From the NCBI GenBank assembly GCA_052103955.1, contig JBQELO010000012.1, forward strand, positions 48,842 to 112,841: a stretch of DNA of 64,000 nucleotides. Direction: 5' to 3'. Below the pieces are notes generated by a model that saw only the letters and a list, made by a program, of their open reading frames with translations, did no database searches and was not told where the DNA came from. The stretch is from Paenalcaligenes sp052103955. GTDB taxonomy: Bacteria; Pseudomonadota; Gammaproteobacteria; Burkholderiales; Burkholderiaceae_B. Shown piece after piece: positions 7,499 to 16,072 of the stretch. Both the position numbers and the translations under genes were made by a program. How positions within the stretch are numbered: the stretch's first letter is position 1; every line of letters starts with the position of its first letter.

Positions 7499-9232
7499 AT
7501 GAGCACCTCCGCCTCCCCTGACCTGCGTGAGCAGCGCCGCATACGTGAACTGAGCGCCATGGTGACACGCGCCTTGGCCGATGATGCTCAGGTACACATA
7601 CGGCAGCAGCTATTTTTTAAGGCAAACCGCCCTTTGGTCGCCTTAGCCCCCCATCTACGTTTGCATGAAACCGAAAACCTGCAAGGTATGCGCGGTGTTA
7701 CCGACAGCCTTGCCCTGCGCTTGCTACATACCCAGACCGCTTTGCATCAGCAACTGATGCCGTCTGATGCGGTATCCAGATTAATTTTTGACTGGCTGGA
7801 AGCACTGCGTACCGAATCCTTAGCTCCGGCCTATATGCCCGGTATGCGCCATAACTTACAGCAACGCTTCTATTTTTGGTCAGCAGGCTATTACCATGCC
7901 CGCCATACCGAAAGCGAACTGGGTATTTGGCTCTATACCTTGGCACAAATGTGTTGGAGCCGGCTTAACGCTCTACCTGTATATGACGAAACAGAAGACT
8001 TTATTGAAAGCACCCGCGCTGGCTTAACACCCGTACTGGGGCCATTGTTGTATCAACTGCGTAAACACCGCGAAGATCAAGCCACGTACGCCACCTATGC
8101 ATTACAAGTCGCTGCCTTAGTACACCAAGAAGTAGAGGCTATGCGGCAAGCACAACCCGATTCTGCAAACGACACCGACGACGAACCTGAGTGGGATAAT
8201 TTTTCGTTGCTACTAGACTTTGATGGTGATGAAGCAGCGGCGTTTGAGCAAACAGCCAGCAACACCGAACTGCTACAGGTCACCACACCTGAACGCTATC
8301 AGGTGTATGACAACCAATATGATAAAGAAGAACATCTGGCCGAATTGATACGCCCCGAATTACTGAATGCGTACAGAGAACAGATCAATCAGCGTATTGC
8401 TCACCAACATTTGCACCTTAATTTATTGGTTCAACGCTTACGACGCGCCTTAACCCTCTACAGCGACCCTCGCTGGATTAATGATCAGGAAGACGGGTAT
8501 ATAGACGGCGCACGATTAAGCCAACTGGTCAGTAACCCCAATGAACGCCGCCTGTTTAGGCAACCAACACTGGCTCCTCACACCCCTTGCAGCATCAGTT
8601 TTTTGGTGGATTGTTCGGGATCAATGAAGCATCACGCCGAAACCGTTACCTTAATGGTGGATATTCTTAGCCGTGCCTTAGAACAAGCAGGTGCTCAAAC
8701 TGAGGTGCTGGGCTTTTCTACCCACGCATGGAATGGCGGCAAGCCCTTTAAACGCTGGATGGCGCGACAACGCCCGGCAAACCCCGGTAGATTAAACGAG
8801 GTCAGCCACCGTATATTCAAAGCCGCGCAAACGCCATGGAAGCGCGCCAACCGCGATATCACCTCGCTGATGAAACTGGACTACTACCGCGAAGGTATAG
8901 ATGGCGAAGCCGTGCAGTGGGCCTGTAAACGTCTGCAGTCACAACACAGTGAACGCAAGATTCTGTATGTGCTGTCTGACGGGTGCCCTATGGATAGCGC
9001 GACTAACCTAGGCAATAACGAGCACTATCTGGAAAACCATTTACTGCAGGTAGTAGGAAATGCTGCCCAACAAGGCATTGAAGTCTGGGGCATTGGGATA
9101 GGGTTGGATCTAAGCCGACTCTATACGCACTCACTAATTGCAGATTTTGAGCACGGCTTAGATAACCACTTTCTGGATGATTTTGTGCGCAGCCTGCGCC
9201 CTACTCACCTTGGCCTTGGTTCTCGATCTTAG
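7499..9232 (+). CDS. CobT-like VWA-domain protein
   Basis: A 577-residue partner of the preceding ATPase. The N-terminal 220 residues are helical. An acidic linker follows (DSANDTDDEPEWDN, about 221-234), and the C-terminal half is a von Willebrand A domain whose MIDAS motif DCSGS lies at residues 371-375, with a later VLSDGCP segment. This is the organisation of CobT of cobaltochelatase. The AAA+ ring usually contacts such a protein through its MIDAS domain. Without CobN in the neighbourhood the substrate protein is unknown. The last 32 bases overlap the 3' end of the convergent iclR gene, so the two transcripts are antisense at their ends. Confidence 0.83.
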   Translation: MSTSASPDLREQRRIRELSAMVTRALADDAQVHIRQQLFFKANRPLVALAPHLRLHETENLQGMRGVTDSLALRLLHTQTALHQQLMPSDAVSRLIFDWLEALRTESLAPAYMPGMRHNLQQRFYFWSAGYYHARHTESELGIWLYTLAQMCWSRLNALPVYDETEDFIESTRAGLTPVLGPLLYQLRKHREDQATYATYALQVAALVHQEVEAMRQAQPDSANDTDDEPEWDNFSLLLDFDGDEAAAFEQTASNTELLQVTTPERYQVYDNQYDKEEHLAELIRPELLNAYREQINQRIAHQHLHLNLLVQRLRRALTLYSDPRWINDQEDGYIDGARLSQLVSNPNERRLFRQPTLAPHTPCSISFLVDCSGSMKHHAETVTLMVDILSRALEQAGAQTEVLGFSTHAWNGGKPFKRWMARQRPANPGRLNEVSHRIFKAAQTPWKRANRDITSLMKLDYYREGIDGEAVQWACKRLQSQHSERKILYVLSDGCPMDSATNLGNNEHYLENHLLQVVGNAAQQGIEVWGIGIGLDLSRLYTHSLIADFEHGLDNHFLDDFVRSLRPTHLGLGSRS

Positions 9233-10010
9233 CCAATGCCGCCGCCGCCCGCTTTAATGCCGGCAAACACGACAGCGCCTTATCGGGTGTCATACGCATC
9301 ACAGGCGCTTGCGTGGCAACCGCCATATTAGAACGCCCACCATCGGCACGTGGCACCAACACGGCAACACAAAATAGCCCCGGCAAGAACTCTTCGTTAT
9401 CAAAGGCATAACCACTTTCTTTGACCAGCGCCAACTCTTTTTCTAGATCATCCAAAGTGGTGATGGTGTTTTTAGTGTAGCTTTCTAAGGGGGTATCAGC
9501 CAATAAGCGACGGCGTTGCGCCGGGCTCATTTGCGCCAGTAGTACTTTACCGCTAGCCGAACAATGCACAGGAACACGCGACCCGGGACGCAAATAAAAG
9601 CGCAGCGGCGCTTCGGTTTCTACCCTGTCCATGTACAGCACTTCGCTACCAGACAATGCCGTTAAGTTACAGCTTTCGCCTAACTCATTACCTAAATTAC
9701 GCAATACGGCGCGTCTAGCCCCATATTTGGTGTCATTGAGCAGCAAATCTTCGGCTAAACGGCGTAAGCGTCCACCTACGCAGTAATGCCTGCCATCAGT
9801 ATCGCGGGCCAACATCCCAGCCCCTTCCAGTTGCTGCAACATACGATGCACAGTTGGCTTAGGTAGCTCAATCGCATCGACCACATCCTGCAAAGCAAAC
9901 ATACGATCTTGACTGGCAATCAGTTCCAATATGCCGAACAAACGCATAGTGGGTGTATCGCCAGAGTTTTTTACTTTTGACTCACGTACTTCTGCTTGTT
10001 TTTCAGCCAT
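9201..10010 (-). CDS. IclR-family transcriptional regulator, probable regulator of the sulfonate locus
   Basis: A 269-residue IclR protein. A winged helix-turn-helix occupies about residues 20-85 (TMRLFGILELIASQDRMFAL, then LPKPTVHRMLQQLEGAG), followed by the effector-binding domain with VPVHCSASGKVLLA, which is characteristic of the family. IclR proteins act as tetrameric repressors or activators responding to small acids. The gene diverges from pta and is convergent with the cobT-like gene. Many known taurine loci use a GntR/MocR-type TauR, so an IclR member here is a different solution. Its control of xsc, cobS-like, pta and the second TRAP operon is proposed from the shared paired motifs and not shown. 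Confidence 0.88.
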   Translation of the reverse strand: MAEKQAEVRESKVKNSGDTPTMRLFGILELIASQDRMFALQDVVDAIELPKPTVHRMLQQLEGAGMLARDTDGRHYCVGGRLRRLAEDLLLNDTKYGARRAVLRNLGNELGESCNLTALSGSEVLYMDRVETEAPLRFYLRPGSRVPVHCSASGKVLLAQMSPAQRRRLLADTPLESYTKNTITTLDDLEKELALVKESGYAFDNEEFLPGLFCVAVLVPRADGGRSNMAVATQAPVMRMTPDKALSCLPALKRAAAALAKIENQGQGE

Positions 10011-10100
10011 ATACAGAACTCACTTTTCAGACTCTTTGCGTGACATTGTATATCAAAAAAACCTTGACACTTGTTGCTAACGCCAAAAATCTGCTATAAA

Positions 10101-10132
10101 TCTCATTAAACAGAACAATATATCTCGATAAA
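10101..10132 (+). promoter_or_regulatory. Candidate operator pair upstream of pta
   Basis: TCTCATTAAA (10101-10110) and TCTCGATAAA (10123-10132) are direct repeats with starts 22 nt apart. The 15-nt string AAATCTCATTAAACA around the first copy is repeated exactly before the second dctP gene (from 11991). The second copy is only 16 nt from the GTG start, so binding there would fit repression or a very short leader. The divergent iclR gene could also be controlled from here. Confidence 0.5.
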
Positions 10133-10148
10133 CAAGAAGGAGACTAAA

Positions 10149-11150
10149 GTGCGCTTACTGGACAACATCATTGAGGCGGCACGAAGTCAACCTGCCACCA
10201 TCGTATTATGCGAAGCTGATGACCCTAGAGTTTTAGCGGCAGCGCGACGTGCTCAAACTGATGGCATTGCCCACATTATTCTGGTGGGGTCGCGGCCCGC
10301 CATTGAAGCATGTGCCCAACAGCATGCGATCTCGTTAGAGGGCTTGCGCATCGAAGATCCTGCTCACTCAGCCTTGCGTGCCAACGTAGAAACTCAGCTT
10401 TTACACTTACGCGCTCCCAAAGGTATGACGGCAGAACATGCTGCTACCCAAATACAAGATCCGCTGTGTTTTGCCAACATGTTGGTGCACAGTGGTATTG
10501 CCGGTGGCTCTGTTGCTGGGGCGGTATACAGCACAGCCGATGTGGTGCGTTGTGCATTGCAATTAATTGGTAAAGCGCCTGAGGCAGAATTAGTGTCTAG
10601 TTTTTTCTTGATGCTGATGTGCCAACCCCACCACCCCTACCAAGGGGGGATGATTTTTAGTGATTGTGGTTTAGTGATTGACCCTACTGCCGAACAATTA
10701 GCCAGCATTGCCCAAGCGGCAGCCCACTCTGCCCGCACCCTGCTGCAAACCGAGCCGCGTGTCGCCATGTTGTCGTTCTCTACGGCAGGTAGTGCACACC
10801 ACCCCGCCGTCGATAAAGTCATTAAGGCGGCTCAGTTGGTGAAGCAACGCTGCCCTGACTTAGCCATTGATGAAGACATACAGTTGGATGCTGCACTCGT
10901 CCCCGCTATTGCGGCGCGAAAGCTGCCTGATTCGCATGTAAAGGGGCAAGCTAACGTCTTAATTTTCCCTAATCTTGAAGCTGGTAACATAGCGTATAAA
11001 GCCGCCGAACGCTTAGGCCAACTCACTGCTATTGGCCCATTACTGCAAGGCTTACGCAAACCTGCTAACGACCTTTCCCGAGGCTGCAGCAGCGACGATA
11101 TTTACGCTGTCATCGCCATCACCTCTTTGCAAACACTCTCTACGTCATGA
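10149..11150 (+). CDS. pta: Phosphate acetyltransferase
   Basis: Pta converts acetyl phosphate and CoA to acetyl-CoA, draining the product of Xsc into central metabolism. The 333-residue product is the short catalytic-only form (PTA_PTB domain) without the DRTGG regulatory part of the E. coli enzyme. Visible family segments include IVLCEADDPRVLAAA, CALQLIGKAPEAELVSSFFL, DCGLVIDPTAEQLA and NVLIFPNLEAGNIAYKAAER. The start is GTG; an AAGGAG six bases before it supports this choice and no in-frame ATG is near. The last four bases overlap the tauE-like start (ATGA), so the two are translationally coupled. Candidate IclR sites lie just upstream. Confidence 0.94.
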   Translation: MRLLDNIIEAARSQPATIVLCEADDPRVLAAARRAQTDGIAHIILVGSRPAIEACAQQHAISLEGLRIEDPAHSALRANVETQLLHLRAPKGMTAEHAATQIQDPLCFANMLVHSGIAGGSVAGAVYSTADVVRCALQLIGKAPEAELVSSFFLMLMCQPHHPYQGGMIFSDCGLVIDPTAEQLASIAQAAAHSARTLLQTEPRVAMLSFSTAGSAHHPAVDKVIKAAQLVKQRCPDLAIDEDIQLDAALVPAIAARKLPDSHVKGQANVLIFPNLEAGNIAYKAAERLGQLTAIGPLLQGLRKPANDLSRGCSSDDIYAVIAITSLQTLSTS

Positions 11151-11905
11151 GCTTGATCTCCACCCTGCTTTTACTGCTCATTATTGTGATTGGTACCTAC
11201 TTCCAAACCATCACTGGCTTTGGTTTGGCCATGATCGTTATCGGTATTAACAGTGCAGTGGGGCTCACCAGCGTACCGTTTATTGCTTCAGTGGTCAGTT
11301 TGGTGAGCCTAGTAAATAGCGGTGTGGCGTTACCTAAGCATCTGCATCATATTGACTGGCGATTGGCAAATACCACGTTGTTGGGGGTGATCCCCGCCAG
11401 CGTGTTAGGTGTCGTGCTATTGAATTTTTTAAATGCCCAAGCCACTAGCATTTTGGAGTTTCTGCTGGGCTGCGTGATTGGCTACAGTGGCATCAACTTT
11501 GCTTTACGCCCACGCCAACACAAAGAAGTATCTAGCCTACGGTCATTTTTCTCGGTGGGCTTTATTTCTGGACTATGCGGTGGACTATTTGGCATTCCTG
11601 GCCCACCGGTTATTTTTCACTTGTACAGACAACCGCTAAGCTTGGCCGTCACCCGCAATATGTTGCTGCTGATCTTTGCCTGTACTGCTTTTTCGCGTAG
11701 TTTGTACGAGTTCATTACCACCGGCTTTCCTGAAGGCACGTTCACCACTACCTTACTGGCTGTGCCCTGCGTGGCTGTAGTCACAATGCTGACGCAGCGC
11801 TTTCCCCCGCCGCTTAGCGTTGAAACCGTACGTCGCATCACCTTTGGCACGTTAATCCTGATTGGTATCAGCCTTATCGTGCGTAGCCTAAGCACATTGC
11901 TGTAA
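11147..11905 (+). CDS. tauE: TauE/SafE (TSUP) family exporter, probable sulfite or sulfonate export
   Basis: A 252-residue integral membrane protein with about eight hydrophobic helices and the family's two-repeat organisation; FQTITGFGLAMIVIG in the first half and FISGLCGGLFGIPGPPVIF in the second are the repeated signature loops. TSUP proteins next to xsc and pta are thought to export sulfite, or a sulfonate such as sulfoacetate, released during taurine degradation. It overlaps pta by four bases and ends shortly before a strong terminator. The family assignment is firm; the transported ion is inferred from the neighbours. Confidence 0.83.
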   Translation: MSLISTLLLLLIIVIGTYFQTITGFGLAMIVIGINSAVGLTSVPFIASVVSLVSLVNSGVALPKHLHHIDWRLANTTLLGVIPASVLGVVLLNFLNAQATSILEFLLGCVIGYSGINFALRPRQHKEVSSLRSFFSVGFISGLCGGLFGIPGPPVIFHLYRQPLSLAVTRNMLLLIFACTAFSRSLYEFITTGFPEGTFTTTLLAVPCVAVVTMLTQRFPPPLSVETVRRITFGTLILIGISLIVRSLSTLL

Positions 11906-11924
11906 CCCTCCTTTCTTTGCGATC

Positions 11925-11957
11925 AGGGGTAAATCCTTAGAGGATTTACCCCTTTTT
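11925..11957 (+). terminator. Rho-independent terminator after pta-tauE
   Basis: AGGGGTAAATCC (11925-11936) pairs perfectly with GGATTTACCCCT (11942-11953) around a 5-nt loop, and TTTT follows. It separates pta-tauE from the second TRAP operon, which therefore needs its own promoter. Confidence 0.85.
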
Positions 11958-11993
11958 ACATTGCCGTCTGAATAAAAAAAACATACCATCAAA

Positions 11994-12025
11994 TCTCATT
12001 AAACAAAACAAAAAGTACCATAAAG
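11994..12025 (+). promoter_or_regulatory. Candidate operator pair upstream of the second dctP gene
   Basis: TCTCATTAAA (11994-12003) and TACCATAAAG (12016-12025) have starts 22 nt apart. The first lies inside a 15-nt exact repeat of the pta upstream region. The second overlaps the Shine-Dalgarno (AAAGGAGAT) of the gene, so a bound protein could block expression directly. Confidence 0.42.
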
Positions 12026-12033
12026 GAGATTTC

Positions 12034-13047
12034 ATGAGGAAGACAACCGCAAAGCTCTGGTTAATGGGCATAGGTTTATGTGCAGCCTCTTTTGCACACG
12101 CGGCTTACGAAGGCCCATCAGTACGTTTCAAATTAGCGCATACCGCTCCACCCGGTAACCACATCACAGGTGCCTATGAAAAGTTTGCCGAACTGGTGAA
12201 GGAAAAGTCAGATGGCAAAGTGGTAGTACAGCTTTTTCCCGGCGCCATTCTGGGTAGTGACCGCGTGTTAATTGAAGGCGCCCAAAAGGGCACCCTGCAA
12301 GTAGGCGTGAGTTCTACACCCAACTTGGCAAACTTTTCCAACCAGTTCCAAGTCTTTGATCTGCCTTACATCACTACGCCAGAAAAGCAGCAACAACTCT
12401 ACGCTGCCATGAACCCTGGCGGTGCGCTCAACCAATATCTGGAAAAAGCCGCTAACGACATTGGCTTACAACCCATCATGTATGCCGAGTACGGTTACCG
12501 TCACTTTGTATCCAGCGACACACCACTGAACAGCGCAGCCAACTTGGAAGGCTTAAAAATGCGCACCACTGACTCCCCTGTAGAAGTCGCTGTAGCCAAA
12601 GCCCTAAACACTAACCCCGCCCCCATCGCTTGGGGAGAGGTCTACACCTCGCTGCAACAAGGCACCATTGACGCCGAAGGAAACACCTTCCCACACTTGT
12701 ACGGTGCTAAACACCATGAAGCCTTGAAGTACGCCATTACCTCGGCGCACAACTATGGCATGCAAGTTGCCATGGCAAATAAAAAATGGTGGGACAGCTT
12801 GGCGCCAGAAACACAGCAGGTCATCAAAGACGCTGCACTAGAAGCCGTTACCTACCAACGTGACGTCCTGTACCCAGAAAACGAAAGGCAAGCACGCCTA
12901 GCCTTTGAAGAAGCTGGTATCACTATCCATGACGCCACACCTGAAGAAATCCAAGCCTTCAAAACCCTGACACGCCCTGTATTTGATGAGTTTGCAGCCA
13001 AACTGCCTGCTGAACTCATTGAACTCGTAGAACAAACACAACAATAA
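12034..13047 (+). CDS. TRAP transporter substrate-binding protein (DctP type), second system
   Basis: A 337-residue DctP protein with a Sec signal peptide (MRKTTAKLWLMGIGLCAASF, cleavage expected after AHA). Family segments include the LKMRTTDSPVEVAVAKAL arginine loop and PIAWGEVYTSLQQGTIDAEG. It is clearly different in sequence from the DctP at 656-1648, so this is a second uptake system and not a duplicate. It starts after AAGGAGAT and precedes its own fused permease. Sharing of upstream motifs with pta and xsc suggests a related substrate, such as another C2 sulfonate; the sequence alone does not tell the ligand. Confidence 0.87.
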   Translation: MRKTTAKLWLMGIGLCAASFAHAAYEGPSVRFKLAHTAPPGNHITGAYEKFAELVKEKSDGKVVVQLFPGAILGSDRVLIEGAQKGTLQVGVSSTPNLANFSNQFQVFDLPYITTPEKQQQLYAAMNPGGALNQYLEKAANDIGLQPIMYAEYGYRHFVSSDTPLNSAANLEGLKMRTTDSPVEVAVAKALNTNPAPIAWGEVYTSLQQGTIDAEGNTFPHLYGAKHHEALKYAITSAHNYGMQVAMANKKWWDSLAPETQQVIKDAALEAVTYQRDVLYPENERQARLAFEEAGITIHDATPEEIQAFKTLTRPVFDEFAAKLPAELIELVEQTQQ

Positions 13048-13054
13048 GACTCAT

Positions 13055-13083
13055 GCGTAGCCGGCCCTTAGGGTTGGCTACGC
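13055..13083 (+). other. Intercistronic hairpin between dctP2 and dctQM
   Basis: GCGTAGCC (13055-13062) pairs with GGCTACGC (13076-13083), with an inner CCC/GGG pairing in the loop. No T-run follows. It matches the other hairpins placed after the binding-protein gene in this locus and probably sets relative mRNA levels. Confidence 0.5.
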
Positions 13084-13108
13084 CATCAGAGGTTTGAGGA
13101 GCACCCAC

Positions 13109-15034
13109 ATGGCCCATGCCACATCGCAACGATCCCCTTTGGCAATTCTGAACCAACTGGAAAAACCTTTACTGTTCATTGGCTTGCTTTTGATGATCCT
13201 GATCATCAACTACCAAACCCTCTTTAGATATTCCATGTCTACCCTGACCACATGGGCTAGCCATCCCGAACAATACCCCTGGATCACATTATTTGGTGAC
13301 CCCACCACCGTTAAGGCATGGTTGCGTAGCAAAATAGGCTGGGCTACCTGGAGCGAAGAACTTGCTCGATATATTTTTGTATGGATTTCCTACTTAGCCG
13401 TATCGCTCTCCATACTGTCTAAGAACAGCATCCGCATGGATGCGGTACACAATCTGTTGTCGCCTAGGCTGCAACAGATTGTATGGGTGGCTATTTATGC
13501 CTTAAGCCTGCTGCTTACCGCCGCCTTTTTGCAAATGGGTGTAGAGCACCTTTCTATGCAGCTAGAGTTCCCCCAAACCACACCTGCTTTGCAAATCAAC
13601 TACTTGGTGCCCTACCTCATTTTGCCCTTGGGCTTTGGGTTAATGAGCCTACGTACCTTGCAATGCCTGTATGAATCATGGAAACAACTGTGCTGGTCTG
13701 ATTTTGTGATTGGACTGCTTATTCCTGTAGTGCTGCTATCACCACTCTTTATTTGGGAATATGTAGACGCCACCTTATTGCTGTTTTGCTATTTCATTGT
13801 GTTTATTGTGCTGGGTGTACCCATCGCCTTTTCATTGGGGCTTGCCAGTATCGTTACCATTATTGGCGCCGGCACCCTGCCACTGGACTACATTGCTCAG
13901 ATTGCGTTTGTCTCTATAGACTCCTTCCCCATCATGGCTATACCGTTTTTTATTGCCGCCGGTATTTTCATGGGTGCAGGTGGCCTCTCTGAACGTCTAC
14001 TTATGGTGGCGGATAAATTAGTAGGCTCGCTGCCCGGTGGTTTGGCGCTCGCCAGCATCATGACCTGCATGTTTTTCTCGGCTATTAGCGGTTCAGGCCC
14101 TGCCACAGTTGCCGCCATCGGCACCATTACTATCCCTGCCATGGCAGCCCGTGGTTACAACATCTACTTTGCTGCCGCTGTCGTGGCGTGTGCGGGTGCG
14201 ATTGGTGTCATCATCCCGCCTAGCAACCCCTTTGTGGTGTATGGCGTTGCCGCCCAAGCCTCTATTGGCAAACTGTTTATTGCTGGTATTGTGCCCGGCT
14301 TAGTAATGGGCCTCATGCTCATGGCCATCACCTACGTCATTTCTAAAAAGAATGGCTGGAAAGGCGAAGATGGCGACCGCTCCTTACCTTCAGTATTGCT
14401 GTCGCTATGGCAAGCTAAGTGGGCTTTGCTGGTACCAGTCATTATTTTGGGTGGTATTTACGGGGGCATCATGACCCCTACTGAATCGGCTGCCGTCGCT
14501 GCCCTATACGGCTTGCTGATTGGTAAGTTTGTGTACCGCGAACTCAGCTGGAAAAAGTTATGGAATGCCAGTATTGAAGCCACGCAAACCTCTTCCATCA
14601 TTATTATTTTAATGGCGATGGCGACTATCTTTGGCAACATCATGACGCTGGAACAAATTCCTGAAACGGTAGCCAGCGGCGTACTGACCTTCACTGACAA
14701 CAAATACCTGATCTTGTTTTTGATCTGTATTTTGCTGTTGATCATTGGTGTGTTCATGGAAGCTCTGGCGGCTATTGTCATCGTTACCCCAGTGTTGCTG
14801 CCATTGGTACTGAAACTGGGTGTAGATCCTATTCACTTTGGGGTAATCATGGTGGTGGGCTTAGCCATTGGTTTTATTACGCCCCCTGTAGGTGTGAACC
14901 TGTTTGTTGCCAGTGGCATCGCCAAAATCGGCATCGATAAAATCGCCAAAGCTAGCTTCCCACTGCTGCTCATCATGATTTTGGTATTACTGCTGGTGAC
15001 CTATATCCCTGCAATCTCTTTGGTGCTGCTATGA
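13109..15034 (+). CDS. TRAP transporter fused permease (DctQ-DctM)
   Basis: A 641-residue inner-membrane protein fusing the small (about the first 200 residues) and large (about residues 210-640) TRAP permease subunits. The Q part contains WSEELARYIFVWISYLAVSL, preceded by an unusual hydrophilic insert of some 30 residues after the first helix. The M part shows PIMAIPFFIAAGIFMGAGGL, SAISGSGPATVAAIG and GVIIPPSNPFVVYG. ATG 13109 is chosen over TTG 13094 because GAGGAG lies about 6 bases before it. The last four bases overlap the next gene. It works with the DctP2 binding protein. By contrast the first TRAP system in the window has a separate small subunit. Confidence 0.9.
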   Translation: MAHATSQRSPLAILNQLEKPLLFIGLLLMILIINYQTLFRYSMSTLTTWASHPEQYPWITLFGDPTTVKAWLRSKIGWATWSEELARYIFVWISYLAVSLSILSKNSIRMDAVHNLLSPRLQQIVWVAIYALSLLLTAAFLQMGVEHLSMQLEFPQTTPALQINYLVPYLILPLGFGLMSLRTLQCLYESWKQLCWSDFVIGLLIPVVLLSPLFIWEYVDATLLLFCYFIVFIVLGVPIAFSLGLASIVTIIGAGTLPLDYIAQIAFVSIDSFPIMAIPFFIAAGIFMGAGGLSERLLMVADKLVGSLPGGLALASIMTCMFFSAISGSGPATVAAIGTITIPAMAARGYNIYFAAAVVACAGAIGVIIPPSNPFVVYGVAAQASIGKLFIAGIVPGLVMGLMLMAITYVISKKNGWKGEDGDRSLPSVLLSLWQAKWALLVPVIILGGIYGGIMTPTESAAVAALYGLLIGKFVYRELSWKKLWNASIEATQTSSIIIILMAMATIFGNIMTLEQIPETVASGVLTFTDNKYLILFLICILLLIIGVFMEALAAIVIVTPVLLPLVLKLGVDPIHFGVIMVVGLAIGFITPPVGVNLFVASGIAKIGIDKIAKASFPLLLIMILVLLLVTYIPAISLVLL

Positions 15035-15447
15035 CCACGCTTACTCATCGCCACTTATGTCGTGCCAGCATCGATGCCTTACATCACTATGCGAGTAACG
15101 ATGGGCTAGCGCCGGTCTGTTTTGCGTTAGTCGATGCGCAAGGGGATTTACTGTGTTTTGAACGCATGGATGGTGCTCCCGTACGCACTATCAACATTGC
15201 TATTGCTAAAGCCTATACTGCTGCCCGCATGGGCGGCAGTACACGACAGTTTAGACAACGACTACAAAATGAAAACCTGCACTGTAGCGAGTTTATGGAT
15301 CCAGCTCTTTGTGCCTTACCTGGCGGTGTCATCCTGACATTGCCGTCCCACCCCTTTTTTGCCCTTGGGGTAAGTGGCCGCTCGTTAGATGATGACGAAA
15401 CGCTGGCACTACAACTGGTACAACATTTACACGCACACATTGCGTAA
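15031..15447 (+). CDS. GlcG/HbpS family protein
   Basis: A 138-residue protein of the GlcG/HbpS (DUF336) family, recognisable from CFALVDAQGDLLCFERMDGA, IAKAYTAARMG and the C-terminal FALGVSGRSLDDDETLA. Family members bind haem or corrinoids or accompany glycolate, diol and related catabolic genes; the biochemical role is mostly unclear. It overlaps the TRAP permease gene by four bases, so it belongs to the transport operon. A corrinoid or small-acid link is tempting because cobS/cobT-like genes are nearby, but nothing in the sequence proves it. Confidence 0.78.
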   Translation: MTTLTHRHLCRASIDALHHYASNDGLAPVCFALVDAQGDLLCFERMDGAPVRTINIAIAKAYTAARMGGSTRQFRQRLQNENLHCSEFMDPALCALPGGVILTLPSHPFFALGVSGRSLDDDETLALQLVQHLHAHIA

Positions 15448-15569
15448 AACCACAGACTTATTCATGGCAAGTCAGATTAACACTAGAGATACACATACCC
15501 CGCATTACGCGTCTGTATAATAGGAAGTATTCACGTACAATTTCCTATTCTCTATTTTTCTTTCTTGCC

Positions 15570-16070
15570 ATGACTAACACCACTAGCCCCACCTCACACA
15601 AATTGATACGCCAAGCGCTAAGTGCTATTTATTTCTTTGGTGGAATTGTGGGTTTATATGTGCTGCTTTCCCAAGCCAAGATCTTTATGGTGTCAGCCAT
15701 CGCGGTTATTTTATTTTCGCTGATGCTAATCCAAAACTTGGTGGCAATTTATGGTGGCGTAAAGTTTTGGCGTGGCAATCCTGAAGGCGGCACATTACTG
15801 TACTGGTTATCATGGACCAGCGTGCCTGTGTTCTCGTCCACCATGCTGTCTTACCACAGCATCATCGGTTTGGGCCTGACCCCCATCATCACCCTCACAC
15901 CCGGTATGTACAACTTCCACATACAGTTCACGCTGGGCTACGAGGGCGCGCTCAAATGGTTCCCTACCTTTGATATTTTCCAATTGGGCCTGAACCTTGC
16001 ACCCTTGCTGTTCATTGTGGTGATCCGCATGCTGTTGCAAGCTGGCTCTGACAAACCCATACAAATCTAA
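15570..16070 (+). CDS. Small integral membrane protein of unknown function
   Basis: A 166-residue protein with about four hydrophobic helices: AIYFFGGIVGLYVLL, ISAIAVILFS-type and ILFSLMLIQNLVAIYGG (N-terminal half), and a C-terminal LAPLLFIVVIRMLL. Between them lies a polar region with GGTLLYWLSWTSVPVFSS and a loop around GMYNFHIQFTLGYEGAL. I do not recognise a family. The gene is preceded by a 122-nt spacer after the glcG-like gene and is followed two bases later by the ychJ-like gene, so they may be cotranscribed. Coding character and lack of competing frames support it as a real gene. Confidence 0.65.
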   Translation: MTNTTSPTSHKLIRQALSAIYFFGGIVGLYVLLSQAKIFMVSAIAVILFSLMLIQNLVAIYGGVKFWRGNPEGGTLLYWLSWTSVPVFSSTMLSYHSIIGLGLTPIITLTPGMYNFHIQFTLGYEGALKWFPTFDIFQLGLNLAPLLFIVVIRMLLQAGSDKPIQI

Positions 16071-16072
16071 GC

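Noticed and set aside
6519..9232. Evidence for a cobalamin biosynthesis locus
   Set aside because: Only cobS- and cobT-like genes are present; cobN and every other cob gene are missing, and the neighbours are sulfonate genes.
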